DNA of 64,000 nt, from positions 186,001 to 250,000 of the forward strand of contig NZ_JAAIVJ010000003.1 of NCBI RefSeq assembly GCF_011008935.1. Direction: 5' to 3'. Below are positions 16,951 through 25,505 of the stretch, piece by piece. A model generated the notes under the pieces. It searched no databases and was not told where the DNA came from. It saw only the letters and a program-made list of their open reading frames with translations. The position numbers and the translations under genes were made by a program. The stretch's first letter is position 1; every line of letters starts with the position of its first letter. The stretch is from Tabrizicola oligotrophica. Lineage in GTDB: Bacteria > Pseudomonadota > Alphaproteobacteria > Rhodobacterales > Rhodobacteraceae.

Positions 16951-18929
16951 TGGTCGCGGAGGGCGCGCTGCTCTGGACCGCCTCCGACGCCCGCAAGGCG
17001 GACCTGAACCTGACGCAGTTCCTCGGCTGGCTGAAGGCGCGGGGTCATGGCTTTTCCGGCTACGCCGATCTGTATCAGTGGTCGATCACCGACCTTGCCG
17101 GCTTCTGGGGCGCGGTGCGCGATTACTTCGGCCTGATCCTTGAGGGCCAGCCCGAGCCGGTGCTGACCGATGCCGCCATGCCCCGCACCCGCTGGCTGCC
17201 GGCGGCGCGGCTGAACTATGCCGAACATGTCCTGCGGCACGAGACCGCGGGCGATGCCGCCCGCCCGATGCTGCACCATGTCTCGGAACTGCGCCCGATG
17301 GCCGAGATGAGCTGGGCGGAGGTCGGCGGCGCGGTGCGCAAGCTGGCCACCCGGCTGCGCGCCATGGGCATCGGCCCCGGCGACCGGGTGGTGGCCTATA
17401 TGCCGAACCTGCCGGAAACCGTGATCGCCATGCTGGCGACCACCGCGATTGGCGCCGTCTGGTCCTCGGCCGCGCCGGAGTTTGGCGCCCAGACCGTGAT
17501 CGACCGCTTTTCGCAGATCGCACCGAAGCTGGTCTTCGCCGTCAACGGCTATCGCTATGGCGGCAAGGACTTCGACCGCTCCGCCGATCTGGACCGCATC
17601 CTTGCGGCGCTGCCGACGGTCGAAACCGTGGTGATGCTCGACTATCTGTCCGGCGCCGGCATGCGGGAAACCGCCCTGCCATGGGACAGCCTCTTCACCG
17701 GCCCCGAAGTGCCGCCCGAGGCCTTCACCTTTACCCGTGTCGATACCAACCATCCGCTGTGGGTCCTGTTCACCTCCGGCACCACCGGCCTGCCGAAACC
17801 CATCACCCACGGCCACCACGGCATCGTGCTGGAACACCTGAAAACCGCCGCCTTCCATTATGAACTGAAGCCGGGACAGGCGCTTTTGTGCTATTCCACC
17901 ACCGGCTGGATGGTGTGGAACACGCTGATGATGGCGCCGCTGATGAACGGCCGCGCCGTGCTTTATGACGGCCATCCCAGCTTTCCCGATGCCCGCCGGA
18001 TGTGGCAGATTGCCGAAGAAACCCGCGCCTCGGTCTTTGCCACCTCGCCGACCTTTCTGCAGATGGTGCGCAGTCAGGGCATCGACCCGGCGCGGGAGTT
18101 TGCCCTGCCGGCGCTGGAAACCCTGCTGCTGGTCGGCTCGCCCGCGACGCCCGAAACCTTCGCCTGGGCGCAGACGGCTGTGAAACCCGACCTCTGGGTC
18201 ACCTCGCAGTCCGGTGGCACCGAATTCTGCTCCGGCACGCTGGCCGGCTCGCCACTGCTGCCCACGCGGGCCGGTGAAATTCAGGCCCCGGCGCTGGGGG
18301 TCGACGTGCGCGCGCTCTCGGAGGAGGGCGAAACGCTGATCGGTGCCGAGGGCGAGCTTGCCATCCTGAAACCGATGCCCTCGATGCCGCTCTGTCTCTG
18401 GGGCGATGCGGAGTTCGCCCGCTACGAGGCCAGCTATTTCGACACCTGGCCCGGCATCTGGCGCCATGGCGACCGGCTGCGGATGCTGGCGCATGGCAGC
18501 AGCTTCGTGCTGGGCCGCTCCGACGCCACGCTGAACCGCTTCGGCGTGCGGATCGGCTCGGCCGAGGTCTACCGCACGATGGAGGGTATCGCGGGGGTGG
18601 CCGACAGCCTCATCCTTTGTGTCGAGGATGGCAAGGGCGGCTACTGGATGCCGCTCTTCGTGCAGATGGCCGCGGGCGCCGATCTGGACGAGGCCAAGCG
18701 CCACGAAATCATCCACCGGCTGCGCAGCGAACGCTCGCCCCGCCATGTGCCGGACGAGATCATCGCGGCGCCGGAAATTCCCGTCACCCTGACCGGCAAG
18801 AAGATGGAGGTTCCGGTGCGCAAGCTGATGCTGGGTCTGCCGCTGGACAAGGCCGCCAGCCGGGATGCAGCCCGCAACCCCGCCGCGCTAGACTGGTTCG
18901 CCGACCTCGCGCGGAAGCGGCAGGCATGA
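16950..18929 (+). CDS. Acetoacetate-CoA ligase-like acyl-CoA synthetase
   Basis: A 659-residue ANL-superfamily enzyme with the length and N-terminal ACS_N-like extension (LTQFLGWLKARGHGFSGYADLYQWSITDLAGFWGAVRDYFG) of acetoacetyl-CoA synthetases. The P-loop is VLFTSGTTGLPKPITHGHHG, followed by the SQSGGTEFCSG adenylate motif, WRHGDRL and a C-terminal LTGKKMEVPVRKLM Lys region. It would adenylate a beta-keto or short branched acid and ligate CoA. Directly after a carboxylase, it fits activation of the beta-keto acid made by ketone carboxylation. GTG/ATG choices upstream exist; ATG 16950 overlaps the HAD stop. Confidence 0.88.
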   Translation: MVAEGALLWTASDARKADLNLTQFLGWLKARGHGFSGYADLYQWSITDLAGFWGAVRDYFGLILEGQPEPVLTDAAMPRTRWLPAARLNYAEHVLRHETAGDAARPMLHHVSELRPMAEMSWAEVGGAVRKLATRLRAMGIGPGDRVVAYMPNLPETVIAMLATTAIGAVWSSAAPEFGAQTVIDRFSQIAPKLVFAVNGYRYGGKDFDRSADLDRILAALPTVETVVMLDYLSGAGMRETALPWDSLFTGPEVPPEAFTFTRVDTNHPLWVLFTSGTTGLPKPITHGHHGIVLEHLKTAAFHYELKPGQALLCYSTTGWMVWNTLMMAPLMNGRAVLYDGHPSFPDARRMWQIAEETRASVFATSPTFLQMVRSQGIDPAREFALPALETLLLVGSPATPETFAWAQTAVKPDLWVTSQSGGTEFCSGTLAGSPLLPTRAGEIQAPALGVDVRALSEEGETLIGAEGELAILKPMPSMPLCLWGDAEFARYEASYFDTWPGIWRHGDRLRMLAHGSSFVLGRSDATLNRFGVRIGSAEVYRTMEGIAGVADSLILCVEDGKGGYWMPLFVQMAAGADLDEAKRHEIIHRLRSERSPRHVPDEIIAAPEIPVTLTGKKMEVPVRKLMLGLPLDKAASRDAARNPAALDWFADLARKRQA

Positions 18930-19690
18930 CGGCCGCCGAGATCTTCTCGGTCAAGGGCAAGACCGCCTTTCTCACCGGCGCGGCGCAAGGGTTGGGCCGC
19001 GCCATGGCCGAGGCTCTGGCCGAGAACGGCGCCGCCCTGGCGCTCTTTGACCGCGACGCGGACCGGCTGGAAGACACCGCCGCCGACTTGCGCCGGCAGG
19101 GTGGGAAAGTCCTGACCCTGCCGGGAGATGTCACCGACGCCCGCGCCGTCACCGCCGCCATCACCGAAACCGCCGCCCGCCTTGGCCCACTCGACATCTG
19201 CATCGCCAATGCCGGTATCTCCGACGCCCGGCCGGGCCTCCTGCATGAGATCACCGACGCCGACTGGCAGAAGGTACTCGATGTCAACCTGACCGGGCTC
19301 TTTCACACCTGCCGCGCGGCGCTTGCCGCGATGCTGCCGCAGGGCCGGGGCAAGCTCATCACCGTCGCCTCGATGTGGGGCCTCGCCGCTCCAGCCGGGG
19401 CCTTCCCGCGCCCGGCCTATGCCGCCTCCAAGGGTGCGGTTGTCAACCTTACGCGCGAAATGGCGCTGCACTATGCCGACAAGGGCATTCAGGTGAACGC
19501 GCTCTGCCCCGGCATCTTCCAGACCGAAACACGGCCCAGAGACCCCGCCGCCGCCATCGCCTATACCCCGATGGGCCGCCTCGGCCGCCCCGACGAGATC
19601 AAGGGCGCCACCCTGTTCCTCGCCTCCACCGCCTCGGATTTCGTCACCGGCACGACGCTGGTGATCGACGGCGGCGTGCTGGCGCGCTGA
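18926..19690 (+). CDS. SDR-family alcohol dehydrogenase/oxidoreductase
   Basis: A 254-residue classical short-chain dehydrogenase. Rossmann motif TGAAQGLGRAMAEAL at about residues 17-31, ANAG at about 93-96, catalytic Ser in TVASMWGL and YAASKGAVV active site; the end LVIDGGVLAR is typical. Overlaps the ligase stop by four bases (ATGA) and is the last gene of the carboxylase operon, ahead of a pair of terminator-like hairpins. Probably oxidises an alcohol to the ketone handled by the operon; substrate inferred. Confidence 0.88.
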   Translation: MTAAEIFSVKGKTAFLTGAAQGLGRAMAEALAENGAALALFDRDADRLEDTAADLRRQGGKVLTLPGDVTDARAVTAAITETAARLGPLDICIANAGISDARPGLLHEITDADWQKVLDVNLTGLFHTCRAALAAMLPQGRGKLITVASMWGLAAPAGAFPRPAYAASKGAVVNLTREMALHYADKGIQVNALCPGIFQTETRPRDPAAAIAYTPMGRLGRPDEIKGATLFLASTASDFVTGTTLVIDGGVLAR

Positions 19691-19710
19691 GGGGTATCCG
19701 GCCGGCCCCG

Positions 19711-19745
19711 CCTTTCAGACTGGCCCAAATATCCTCGGGGGGAAG
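19711..19745 (+). repeat. Dispersed intergenic repeat copy
   Basis: CCTTTCAGACTGGCCCAAA followed by TATCCTCGGGG resembles the segment at 12974-13009 inside the biotin-carrier gene. It sits just after the SDR stop and leads into two hairpins. Confidence 0.55.
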
Positions 19746-19785
19746 CGGGCTTGGCACAAGCCCGCGCGGGGGGCGAAGCGCCCCC
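19745..19785. terminator. Tandem hairpins between convergent operons
   Basis: First hairpin: GCGGGCTTG (19745-19753), loop GCA, CAAGCCCGC (19757-19765). Second: GGGGGCG (19769-19775), loop AAG, CGCCCCC (19779-19785). A further perfect 16-base palindrome, TTCGCTGCGCAGCGAA, lies at 19820-19835. They occupy the 176-base gap between the + strand SDR and the - strand ferredoxin gene and could terminate from both sides, though T-runs are absent. No gene is seen in the gap. Confidence 0.6.
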
Positions 19786-19866
19786 GGTGCTGTGGCTGCC
19801 AAAGAAGAAATGCTGCAGTTTCGCTGCGCAGCGAAGAGTGTCCGGAACGGGCTCGATGAGCGCCCT

Positions 19867-20187
19867 CTAGCGCCCCGTCGCCACCTGAAACACCGCGCCC
19901 TCCAGCGCCGGCGTCACGACAATCTGGCAGGTCAGCCGGCTGTTTTCCCGAGGTTCATGGGCGTTGAACTCCACTGTGTCGGCTTCGTCCTGCTTCGGGG
20001 CCGCCAGCGCGCCCTCGGGGGCCGCGATCACATAGCAATGGCAGGTGGCGCACATCGCGCTGCCGCCGCATTCGGCGATGATGCCCCGCACCCCGGCGTT
20101 GCGCGCCGGATACATCAGCGGCTCGCCCACCACCGCCGCAATCGCGCGCCGCGTGCCATCCGCCTCGATGAACGTCACCTGAACCAT
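19867..20187 (-). CDS. [2Fe-2S] ferredoxin, putidaredoxin/adrenodoxin type
   Basis: A 106-residue plant/vertebrate-hybrid ferredoxin of the class that feeds bacterial P450s. The cluster cysteines are arranged as ECGGSAMCATCHCYV and LTCQIV, that is C-x5-C-x2-C and a distal C, as in putidaredoxin. Starts after a GGGGAA site. Last gene of the P450 operon, so it is the natural electron donor for the P450 eight genes upstream. No ferredoxin reductase gene is visible in the window; a reductase must come from elsewhere. Confidence 0.9.
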   Translation of the reverse strand: MVQVTFIEADGTRRAIAAVVGEPLMYPARNAGVRGIIAECGGSAMCATCHCYVIAAPEGALAAPKQDEADTVEFNAHEPRENSRLTCQIVVTPALEGAVFQVATGR

Positions 20188-20197
20188 TGCATTCCCC

Positions 20198-20941
20198 TCA
20201 GATAAACTGCCGCCCGCCGTCGATCACCAGCGTCTGCCCGGTCATGTAGCCCGCGAGCGGCGAGGCCAGCATCAGCGCGCCGCCGACGATGTCTTCCACC
20301 TCGGCCGGCCGCTTCAGCGCCGCGCGGTCGATGCCATAGCTGCGGGCGTTCTCGATCAGGCCAAGGCTGGCCTCGGTCATGGTGAAGCCCGGCGCCAGCA
20401 CGTTCACCCGCACCCCGTCGGCGCCCATCTCCTTGGCCATGGTGCGGCTGAGGCCGATCACCGCGCCCTTGGAGGCGACATAATGCATCCATTGCGGCGA
20501 GCCGGAGAACACCGTGGCCGAGGCGATGTTGACGATCGCCCCTTTCGCGGCGCGCAGGGCGGGCGAGAAGGCCCGGCACATCTGCCAGACGCCTTTGACG
20601 TTGACCGCCATGACCCGGTCCCAGACCTCTTCGTCGAGATCCTCGAAATCGCGCCGCTCCAGCCCGCCATAGATCGCGGCGTTGTTCACCAGCACATCCA
20701 CCCCGCCCATCCGCGCCTGCGCCAGATCGGCCAGCGCGCGGCAACTCGCGGTGTCGGTCACATCGACCTGCGCGGCAAGCCCGCCGGTTGCGGCGGCGGT
20801 TTCCTCGCAGCCTGCAAGGTTCAGATCGCAGGCCAGCACCCGCGCCCCGGCCCCGGCGAAGGCCAGCGCGAAGGCGCGGCCAAGGCCCCCCGCTGCGCCG
20901 GAGACGACCACCCGTTTGCCCGACAGTCCCAGATCGGTCAT
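20198..20941 (-). CDS. SDR-family oxidoreductase
   Basis: A 247-residue classical SDR with VVVSGAAGGLGRAFALAF at residues 10-27, VNNAAIYGG, INIASATVF-type Ser region (IVNIASATVFS) and YVASKGAVIGLSRT as active site; ends LVIDGGRQFI. ATG overlaps the HD-protein stop (ATGA). It belongs to the P450 operon and would oxidise a hydroxylated intermediate. Cofactor preference and substrate are not readable. Confidence 0.87.
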   Translation of the reverse strand: MTDLGLSGKRVVVSGAAGGLGRAFALAFAGAGARVLACDLNLAGCEETAAATGGLAAQVDVTDTASCRALADLAQARMGGVDVLVNNAAIYGGLERRDFEDLDEEVWDRVMAVNVKGVWQMCRAFSPALRAAKGAIVNIASATVFSGSPQWMHYVASKGAVIGLSRTMAKEMGADGVRVNVLAPGFTMTEASLGLIENARSYGIDRAALKRPAEVEDIVGGALMLASPLAGYMTGQTLVIDGGRQFI

Positions 20942-21543
20942 GCGCCCGTCTCCATATATCGTGTCAGTTGCCGTTCCGCCCGCAGGCTGGCGGTGAACCC
21001 CTCGGCCATCGCCTTGCCCGGCGCCGTCAGGAGCCGCGGGTTCGACACCACCGTCACCATGTCGATGTAGTCGGCCAGCGACCAGTCATACCAGCCGCGG
21101 ATGATCCGCATGCCATGCGGCGTGGTGCGCCAGCCCTTGTCGGCATCCTTCATCACCGCATCGTTCAAGGACCGCGCCTCGGTCGTGGTGTCGTGCCCGT
21201 CGATGATGGCAAGGATTTCGTCGACCCGGCCCAGACCGTGCCGCGTCAGGATCTCCCGCGCGATGACGACCGAATGGCGTTCGTGTTCAAACACCAGATC
21301 GCGCCGCGTCGGGTTGCGGCCGATGGCGGCCAGCAGAAGATCGGGCGGGATACGCTTCCAGCCGACGTCATGCAGCAGGATCGCCGGCAGCACCACATCG
21401 GCCTCGGCCTCGGGCAGGGCGGCGAGCAGCGCCCTGGCGACGCCGTAGGCGACCAGCGTGTGTTCGTCATTGTTGCGCACGTCAAGGAAGGGCCGGGCCT
21501 CGTGCCACAGCACCTCGTCCTGCGGGCGCAGAAGCGCGGTCAT
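20938..21543 (-). CDS. HD-domain protein 1 with six candidate metal ligands
   Basis: A 201-residue single-domain HD protein. His28, His58-Asp59 (LLHDVGW), His87 (FEHER), His117 (IDGHD) and Asp135 (KDADKGW) form an H...HD...H...H...D set that fits a dinuclear centre. This pattern is known both from phosphohydrolases and from mixed-valent diiron oxygenases (PhnZ, myo-inositol oxygenase), which cannot be told apart by eye. It is a paralogue of the HD protein at 22986-23582, with all six positions conserved. ATG overlaps the aldehyde dehydrogenase stop; the next SDR overlaps its own stop. Confidence 0.82.
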   Translation of the reverse strand: MTALLRPQDEVLWHEARPFLDVRNNDEHTLVAYGVARALLAALPEAEADVVLPAILLHDVGWKRIPPDLLLAAIGRNPTRRDLVFEHERHSVVIAREILTRHGLGRVDEILAIIDGHDTTTEARSLNDAVMKDADKGWRTTPHGMRIIRGWYDWSLADYIDMVTVVSNPRLLTAPGKAMAEGFTASLRAERQLTRYMETGA

Positions 21544-22976
21544 CGCGGCACCTCGTAACTCAGATACATGGTCTTGTATTCCAGATAGCTTTCCACCCCG
21601 TAGCGCCCCTTCTCGCGCCCCAGCCCGCTTTCCTTGACGCCGCCGAAGGGTTCGTAATGCGAGGAGCGCTGGATGTCGTTCAGCCAGACCGACCCGGCCT
21701 CCATCCCTTCGCAGAGCGTCAGGCCGCGGGCGAGATCGCGGGTAAAGACGAAGCCGGCGAGGCCATAGCGGTTGTCATTGGCGAATTTCAAGCCCTGCCA
21801 GGGGTCATCGACCGGGCAGATCCCCAGCACCGGGCCGAAGGTTTCCTCGGTCAGCACCAGCATCTCATGGCTCGCATCGGCCACCAGTGTCGGCTGATAG
21901 TAGAAGCCGCCGTCAAAGCCGGGCCCGGTCTGGCGCTGGCCGCCGCAGAGGATGCGGGCGCCCTTGGCGCGGGCGTCGTCGACCTGAACGGCGCTGTTTG
22001 CATAGATCTTCTCGTTGACCAGCGGGCCAAGGTCGCCCTCGCCGCCGGCGGGCGCGAGGGTGAACTGCCGCACCCGCGCCAGCAGCTTTTCAAGGAAGGC
22101 CTCATAGACCGGGCGCTCGACATAGATCCGGTTCACCCGGTAGCAGAACTGGCCGGAATTGGCGAAGCCGTGGCGGGCAATCGCCTCGGCCGCCTTGTCG
22201 ATGTCGGCATCGGCACAGACGATGGCCGCCGACTGGCCGCCCAGCTCCAGCGTCACGCGTTTCATGGTCTGCACCGCGGCGGCGGCAATCGCCTTGCCCG
22301 CCGTGGTGCCGCCGGTGAAGGCGATTTTCCGCGGGACCGGATGGTTGACCAGCGCCTCGCCAATCGCCCGGCCCGCGCCGGTGACGACGTTGAACACGCC
22401 CTTCGGCAGCCCCGCCTTGTGGAACAGCTCGGCCAGAAGAAGCGTCGAGGTCGGCGTGTCGGCCGAGGGCTTGGCGACGACGGTGCAGCCCGCCACCAGC
22501 GCGGCGCCGAGTTTGAACATCAGCAGGTTCAGCGGATAGTTGAACGGCGTGATCGCCACCACCACCCCGACCGGATCGCGGGTGACGACGGTTTTCTCGC
22601 CGGGGCCGCCCGAGGTCATGGCGGCGTGCAGCCGCAGGCCTTCCTCGGCGTAGATGTCAAGAAGGTCGGCAGCGCGGTTCACCTCTTGCAGACATGCGGG
22701 CAGCGGGCGGCCAAGCTCGCGGTGCAGCGCGGTGCCGATGGTTTGGCCGGCGTCGCGCATCGCCTGCGCCAGTTTCTTTTGCAGGCGCACCCGGTCCGCC
22801 ATGGGGGTCTTGCGCCACAGCTCGAACGCGGCGGCGGCAGAGCGGATGGCGAGGTCGGCATCCTGCGCATTGCCCTGCGGCACGGTGTCGAACTGGGCGC
22901 CCGAGCGCGGATCGGTCACGGGTTGCGTGGCGCCGGTGACCGAAGCCGTCCAGGCCCCGTTGATGAACATCTCCAT
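21540..22976 (-). CDS. NAD(P)-dependent aldehyde dehydrogenase
   Basis: A 478-residue ALDH. Seen: VVVAITPFNYPLNLLMFKLGAALVAGC near residue 135, the glycine motif FTGGTTAGKAI, catalytic Glu in TLELGGQSAA, catalytic Cys in NSGQFCYRVNRIYV, and EETFGPVLGI. Closest in feel to succinate-semialdehyde/benzaldehyde/vanillin-type dehydrogenases. Nine bases after the second HD gene and overlapping the first HD gene, so it is in the P450 operon and should oxidise an aldehyde produced in that pathway. Confidence 0.92.
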   Translation of the reverse strand: MEMFINGAWTASVTGATQPVTDPRSGAQFDTVPQGNAQDADLAIRSAAAAFELWRKTPMADRVRLQKKLAQAMRDAGQTIGTALHRELGRPLPACLQEVNRAADLLDIYAEEGLRLHAAMTSGGPGEKTVVTRDPVGVVVAITPFNYPLNLLMFKLGAALVAGCTVVAKPSADTPTSTLLLAELFHKAGLPKGVFNVVTGAGRAIGEALVNHPVPRKIAFTGGTTAGKAIAAAAVQTMKRVTLELGGQSAAIVCADADIDKAAEAIARHGFANSGQFCYRVNRIYVERPVYEAFLEKLLARVRQFTLAPAGGEGDLGPLVNEKIYANSAVQVDDARAKGARILCGGQRQTGPGFDGGFYYQPTLVADASHEMLVLTEETFGPVLGICPVDDPWQGLKFANDNRYGLAGFVFTRDLARGLTLCEGMEAGSVWLNDIQRSSHYEPFGGVKESGLGREKGRYGVESYLEYKTMYLSYEVPR

Positions 22977-22985
22977 GGCCCGCTC

Positions 22986-23582
22986 CTACAGCACATGCAC
23001 TTTCAGCGCCTTGCGGGTTTCCGCCAGCGCCGCCGTGGCCATGGCCCGGCCCGGCTCGGTTTCGAATTTCGGCAGGATCTTCTCGTTGCGCCGGCAGTTC
23101 TCGGCCGGTGTCTCGCCGAACCAGTCGCAGCCCACCGCCGTGCCCGTCACCTCGTAGCGCCAGAGCTTGTCACTGTCGCGGACGATGCGGTCGTTGAGAT
23201 GGCGCGGTTCTGGCCGCGTGTCATGGCCGTCGATGATCTCGCAGACCTGCGCGATGATGTCTTCGCTCCAGCCGGTCGCGCGCAGCACCTCGGTGCCCAG
23301 CCGCACGCCCTCGGCCTCGTGCCGGTAGCGCACATCGGATTGCAGGATGTTTTCCGACCGGAAGCCTTCGGAAATGATGGTCTCCATGTCGATCGCCCAC
23401 CAGCCGATGTCGTGCAAGAGGATCGCCAGCAGGCAGACGTCGCGGTCGGCCTGCGGGAAATGCTCCAGAAGCCGGACGCACCAGTCGAAGGACAGGGGGA
23501 TATGCACATCGTTCTTGCGAGCGCGCATGTAGGGTTCGGCGGCACGCCAGACCGGGTCATAGCGCGAGAGGTCGAGGCTCAT
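22986..23582 (-). CDS. HD-domain protein 2, paralogue with six candidate metal ligands
   Basis: A 198-residue HD protein. The ligand set is His27, His57-Asp58 (LLHDIGW), His88 (YRHEA), His120 (IDGHD) and Asp138 (RDSDKLWR). It aligns over most of its length with HD protein 1 (shared LLHD-GW, -IIDGHDT, R-LND, D-DK-WR). Both copies keep the complete set, so neither looks degenerate; a heterodimer or two sequential steps are possible. The ATG at 23582 is chosen because upstream codons run into the phosphotransferase gene. Not recognised as a named enzyme. Confidence 0.82.
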   Translation of the reverse strand: MSLDLSRYDPVWRAAEPYMRARKNDVHIPLSFDWCVRLLEHFPQADRDVCLLAILLHDIGWWAIDMETIISEGFRSENILQSDVRYRHEAEGVRLGTEVLRATGWSEDIIAQVCEIIDGHDTRPEPRHLNDRIVRDSDKLWRYEVTGTAVGCDWFGETPAENCRRNEKILPKFETEPGRAMATAALAETRKALKVHVL

Positions 23583-23617
23583 GGCAAGGGTCCAACAGGT
23601 TGCGGGAAAGGCGGCCC

Positions 23618-23639
23618 CCCTCCCCACGAGGGGGGAGGG
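23618..23639 (-). other. G/C-tract hairpin between phosphotransferase and HD genes
   Basis: Arms CCCTCCCC (23618-23625) and GGGGAGGG (23632-23639) with a six-base loop lie in the 68-base gap ahead of HD protein 2. No T-run follows, so it may stabilise or segment the mRNA rather than terminate it. Confidence 0.35.
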
Positions 23640-23650
23640 AGGCGCCCGGT

Positions 23651-25462
23651 TTACTCCAGAATCGTCACGGTGCCGGTGTTGCCATCGACCCGCAGCCGCA
23701 TGCCGGTCTTGATCTTCGCCGTCGCGGTGCCGGTGCCGGTCACCGCCGGCAGGCCGTATTCGCGGCAGACGATCGCGGCGTGGCTCATCATGCCGCCGAT
23801 GTCGGTGACAGCGGCTGCAATCTTGCCAAAGACCGGAGCCCAAGAGGGGGCGGTGACCGGCGTGACCAGAATCTCGCCCTTCTGCAACTCGCCCAATTGG
23901 TCAGGGCTGCGCAGCACGCGGGCGATGCCCTCCACCGCGCCCGGCGCGGCCGCCATGCCCTTCAGCCCGGCCCCGTCGTCGCCCTTCCCGGTCCAGCGGT
24001 CGATGGCGTCTGAGGTGATGCCCCAAAGCATGATGGTGAAGGGTTCGGTGATGACCTCGGGCGGCTCGTTCAGCGCGGGCAGCGGCGGCTGGCTGGCCAG
24101 CGCCTTGACCAGCGCGCGGCGGCGGGACACTTCTTCAGGCCAGACGGCAGAGCCGACATTCGGCGTGCCGATCGCCCAAGAGGCGGCATAGTCCCACAGC
24201 ACGTCGCGCACCTCGTTGCGGTGCAGGAAAAACATGCCGTCCTCCTCGGCCCAGAAGTCGGCGCCTTGCAGGAGCTTCGACAGCTCGCGCATCTTGCGCC
24301 AGAATACGCCCAGCGCCCAATGCTCGATGTAGAAGTTGTGATCCTCAACGTAGGGAAACACGGTGCGGGCAAGGCCCAGCTTGCCGTCGAACACCGCCTG
24401 CGCCTCTTCGTCCATCATGTCGCGGTATTCGCTAGTGATCCGGTCGCGCTCTGTCAGCAGCCGCTCGGTCGGGCGTTCGATCTGCTCGCCGGCCTTGGCG
24501 CGGGGGATGTAGTCGCGCAGATAGCCGAGCGGAATGTCGAGGTGGTCGATCCAGTATTTGTCGGTCGAGTAAAAGCCGTTTCCGCTGGTGAAGTTGAACC
24601 ACGGGTCCTGCGCCTGTTTCCAGGCGGTCAGCCATTTCTGGCCGTTCGGGGCCTTGCCCACCGCCGCCAAAGCCTCGTCCACCGTGCCGCTCATCAGCGC
24701 GCCATCGACGCCCAACTCCACCGCCAGCCGCGCCAGCTTCTTGATCTCGTCATCGGGGCGGAACAGTTCGCTGTCCACTCCCTGCACCATCTTGGCAATC
24801 GCTTGATCGGGGATGGTGGGGAACTGCGATTTCACGAAGCCGAAGAAATCGAGATAGGCGGCATAGCCGAGGTTCAGAAATTCGAAGTGGTATTGCCAGA
24901 TCTTGTAGGAAAGCTCGATCGCCTTGTCATAGGCCTCGAACAGGGCGTTGGTATTGTCGAGCCCGACGCCACCCTTGACCCATTCCACCGGCACGACATC
25001 CGGCAAGTCGGTGAAGGAAATCGCGTCCAGCTCGGCGATCATCGCCAGAACCTTCTTCTTCCAATTGGCGTAAAGGTCGTTCCAGTTGCCGAAGTAATGC
25101 CCGGCCCGGTCAAGGAATTGCGGGATGCGGGCCTCGATGTTCTCGGGCGCCACAGCGACGGGCGAGAAATACACGAAGCCGTTCAGGATGCGGTAGTCGA
25201 TGCCGTTGGCGGGCGGCACCAGAAGATGGCGGCTGTTGTATTGCCCGAGGCATTTGATGGCAAAATCCAGAAAGATCACGTCAAAGGGTCTGAGCGGGTT
25301 CGGCCAGTGCTGGCTGTTGCAGAACCAGAACTTCGCGTCGTCTTCGGCGCGGCGGCTGGGCTGGAAGCGGGTGTAATAGGGGTAAAGGCTTTCCCAGCCT
25401 TCCGCCCCCTTCGGCGCCTTCACGTCAAAGGCACTGGGGAACATCGGGGTCTTGGCGTCCAT
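23651..25462 (-). CDS. PEP-utilising mobile-domain protein, catalytic subunit of a split PEP-synthase-like phosphotransferase
   Basis: A 603-residue protein. The C-terminal domain is the swivelling phosphohistidine domain of PEP synthase/PPDK: TDIGGMMSHAAIVCREYGLPAVTGTGTAT, phospho-acceptor His at about 561. Residues 1-500 are an aromatic-rich substrate-binding region (FWFCNSQHWPNPLRPFD, YNSRHLLVPPANGIDYRI) without the PEP-binding barrel. Size and layout match the 70-kDa subunit of phenylphosphate synthase and the substrate half of rifampicin phosphotransferase. It should receive phosphate from the ATP-grasp partner and pass it to an alcohol, enol or phenol. Strong GGGAGGA site; 43 bases after the partner gene. 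Substrate unknown. Confidence 0.82.
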   Translation of the reverse strand: MDAKTPMFPSAFDVKAPKGAEGWESLYPYYTRFQPSRRAEDDAKFWFCNSQHWPNPLRPFDVIFLDFAIKCLGQYNSRHLLVPPANGIDYRILNGFVYFSPVAVAPENIEARIPQFLDRAGHYFGNWNDLYANWKKKVLAMIAELDAISFTDLPDVVPVEWVKGGVGLDNTNALFEAYDKAIELSYKIWQYHFEFLNLGYAAYLDFFGFVKSQFPTIPDQAIAKMVQGVDSELFRPDDEIKKLARLAVELGVDGALMSGTVDEALAAVGKAPNGQKWLTAWKQAQDPWFNFTSGNGFYSTDKYWIDHLDIPLGYLRDYIPRAKAGEQIERPTERLLTERDRITSEYRDMMDEEAQAVFDGKLGLARTVFPYVEDHNFYIEHWALGVFWRKMRELSKLLQGADFWAEEDGMFFLHRNEVRDVLWDYAASWAIGTPNVGSAVWPEEVSRRRALVKALASQPPLPALNEPPEVITEPFTIMLWGITSDAIDRWTGKGDDGAGLKGMAAAPGAVEGIARVLRSPDQLGELQKGEILVTPVTAPSWAPVFGKIAAAVTDIGGMMSHAAIVCREYGLPAVTGTGTATAKIKTGMRLRVDGNTGTVTILE

Positions 25463-25505
25463 TTGCGTTTCCTCCCTGAAACGGACTTTTGGTTGGACCG
25501 CGCAG

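Noticed and set aside
16590-18746. 718-codon - strand open frame over the CoA ligase
   Set aside because: Antisense shadow of HAD and ligase genes, no recognisable domain.
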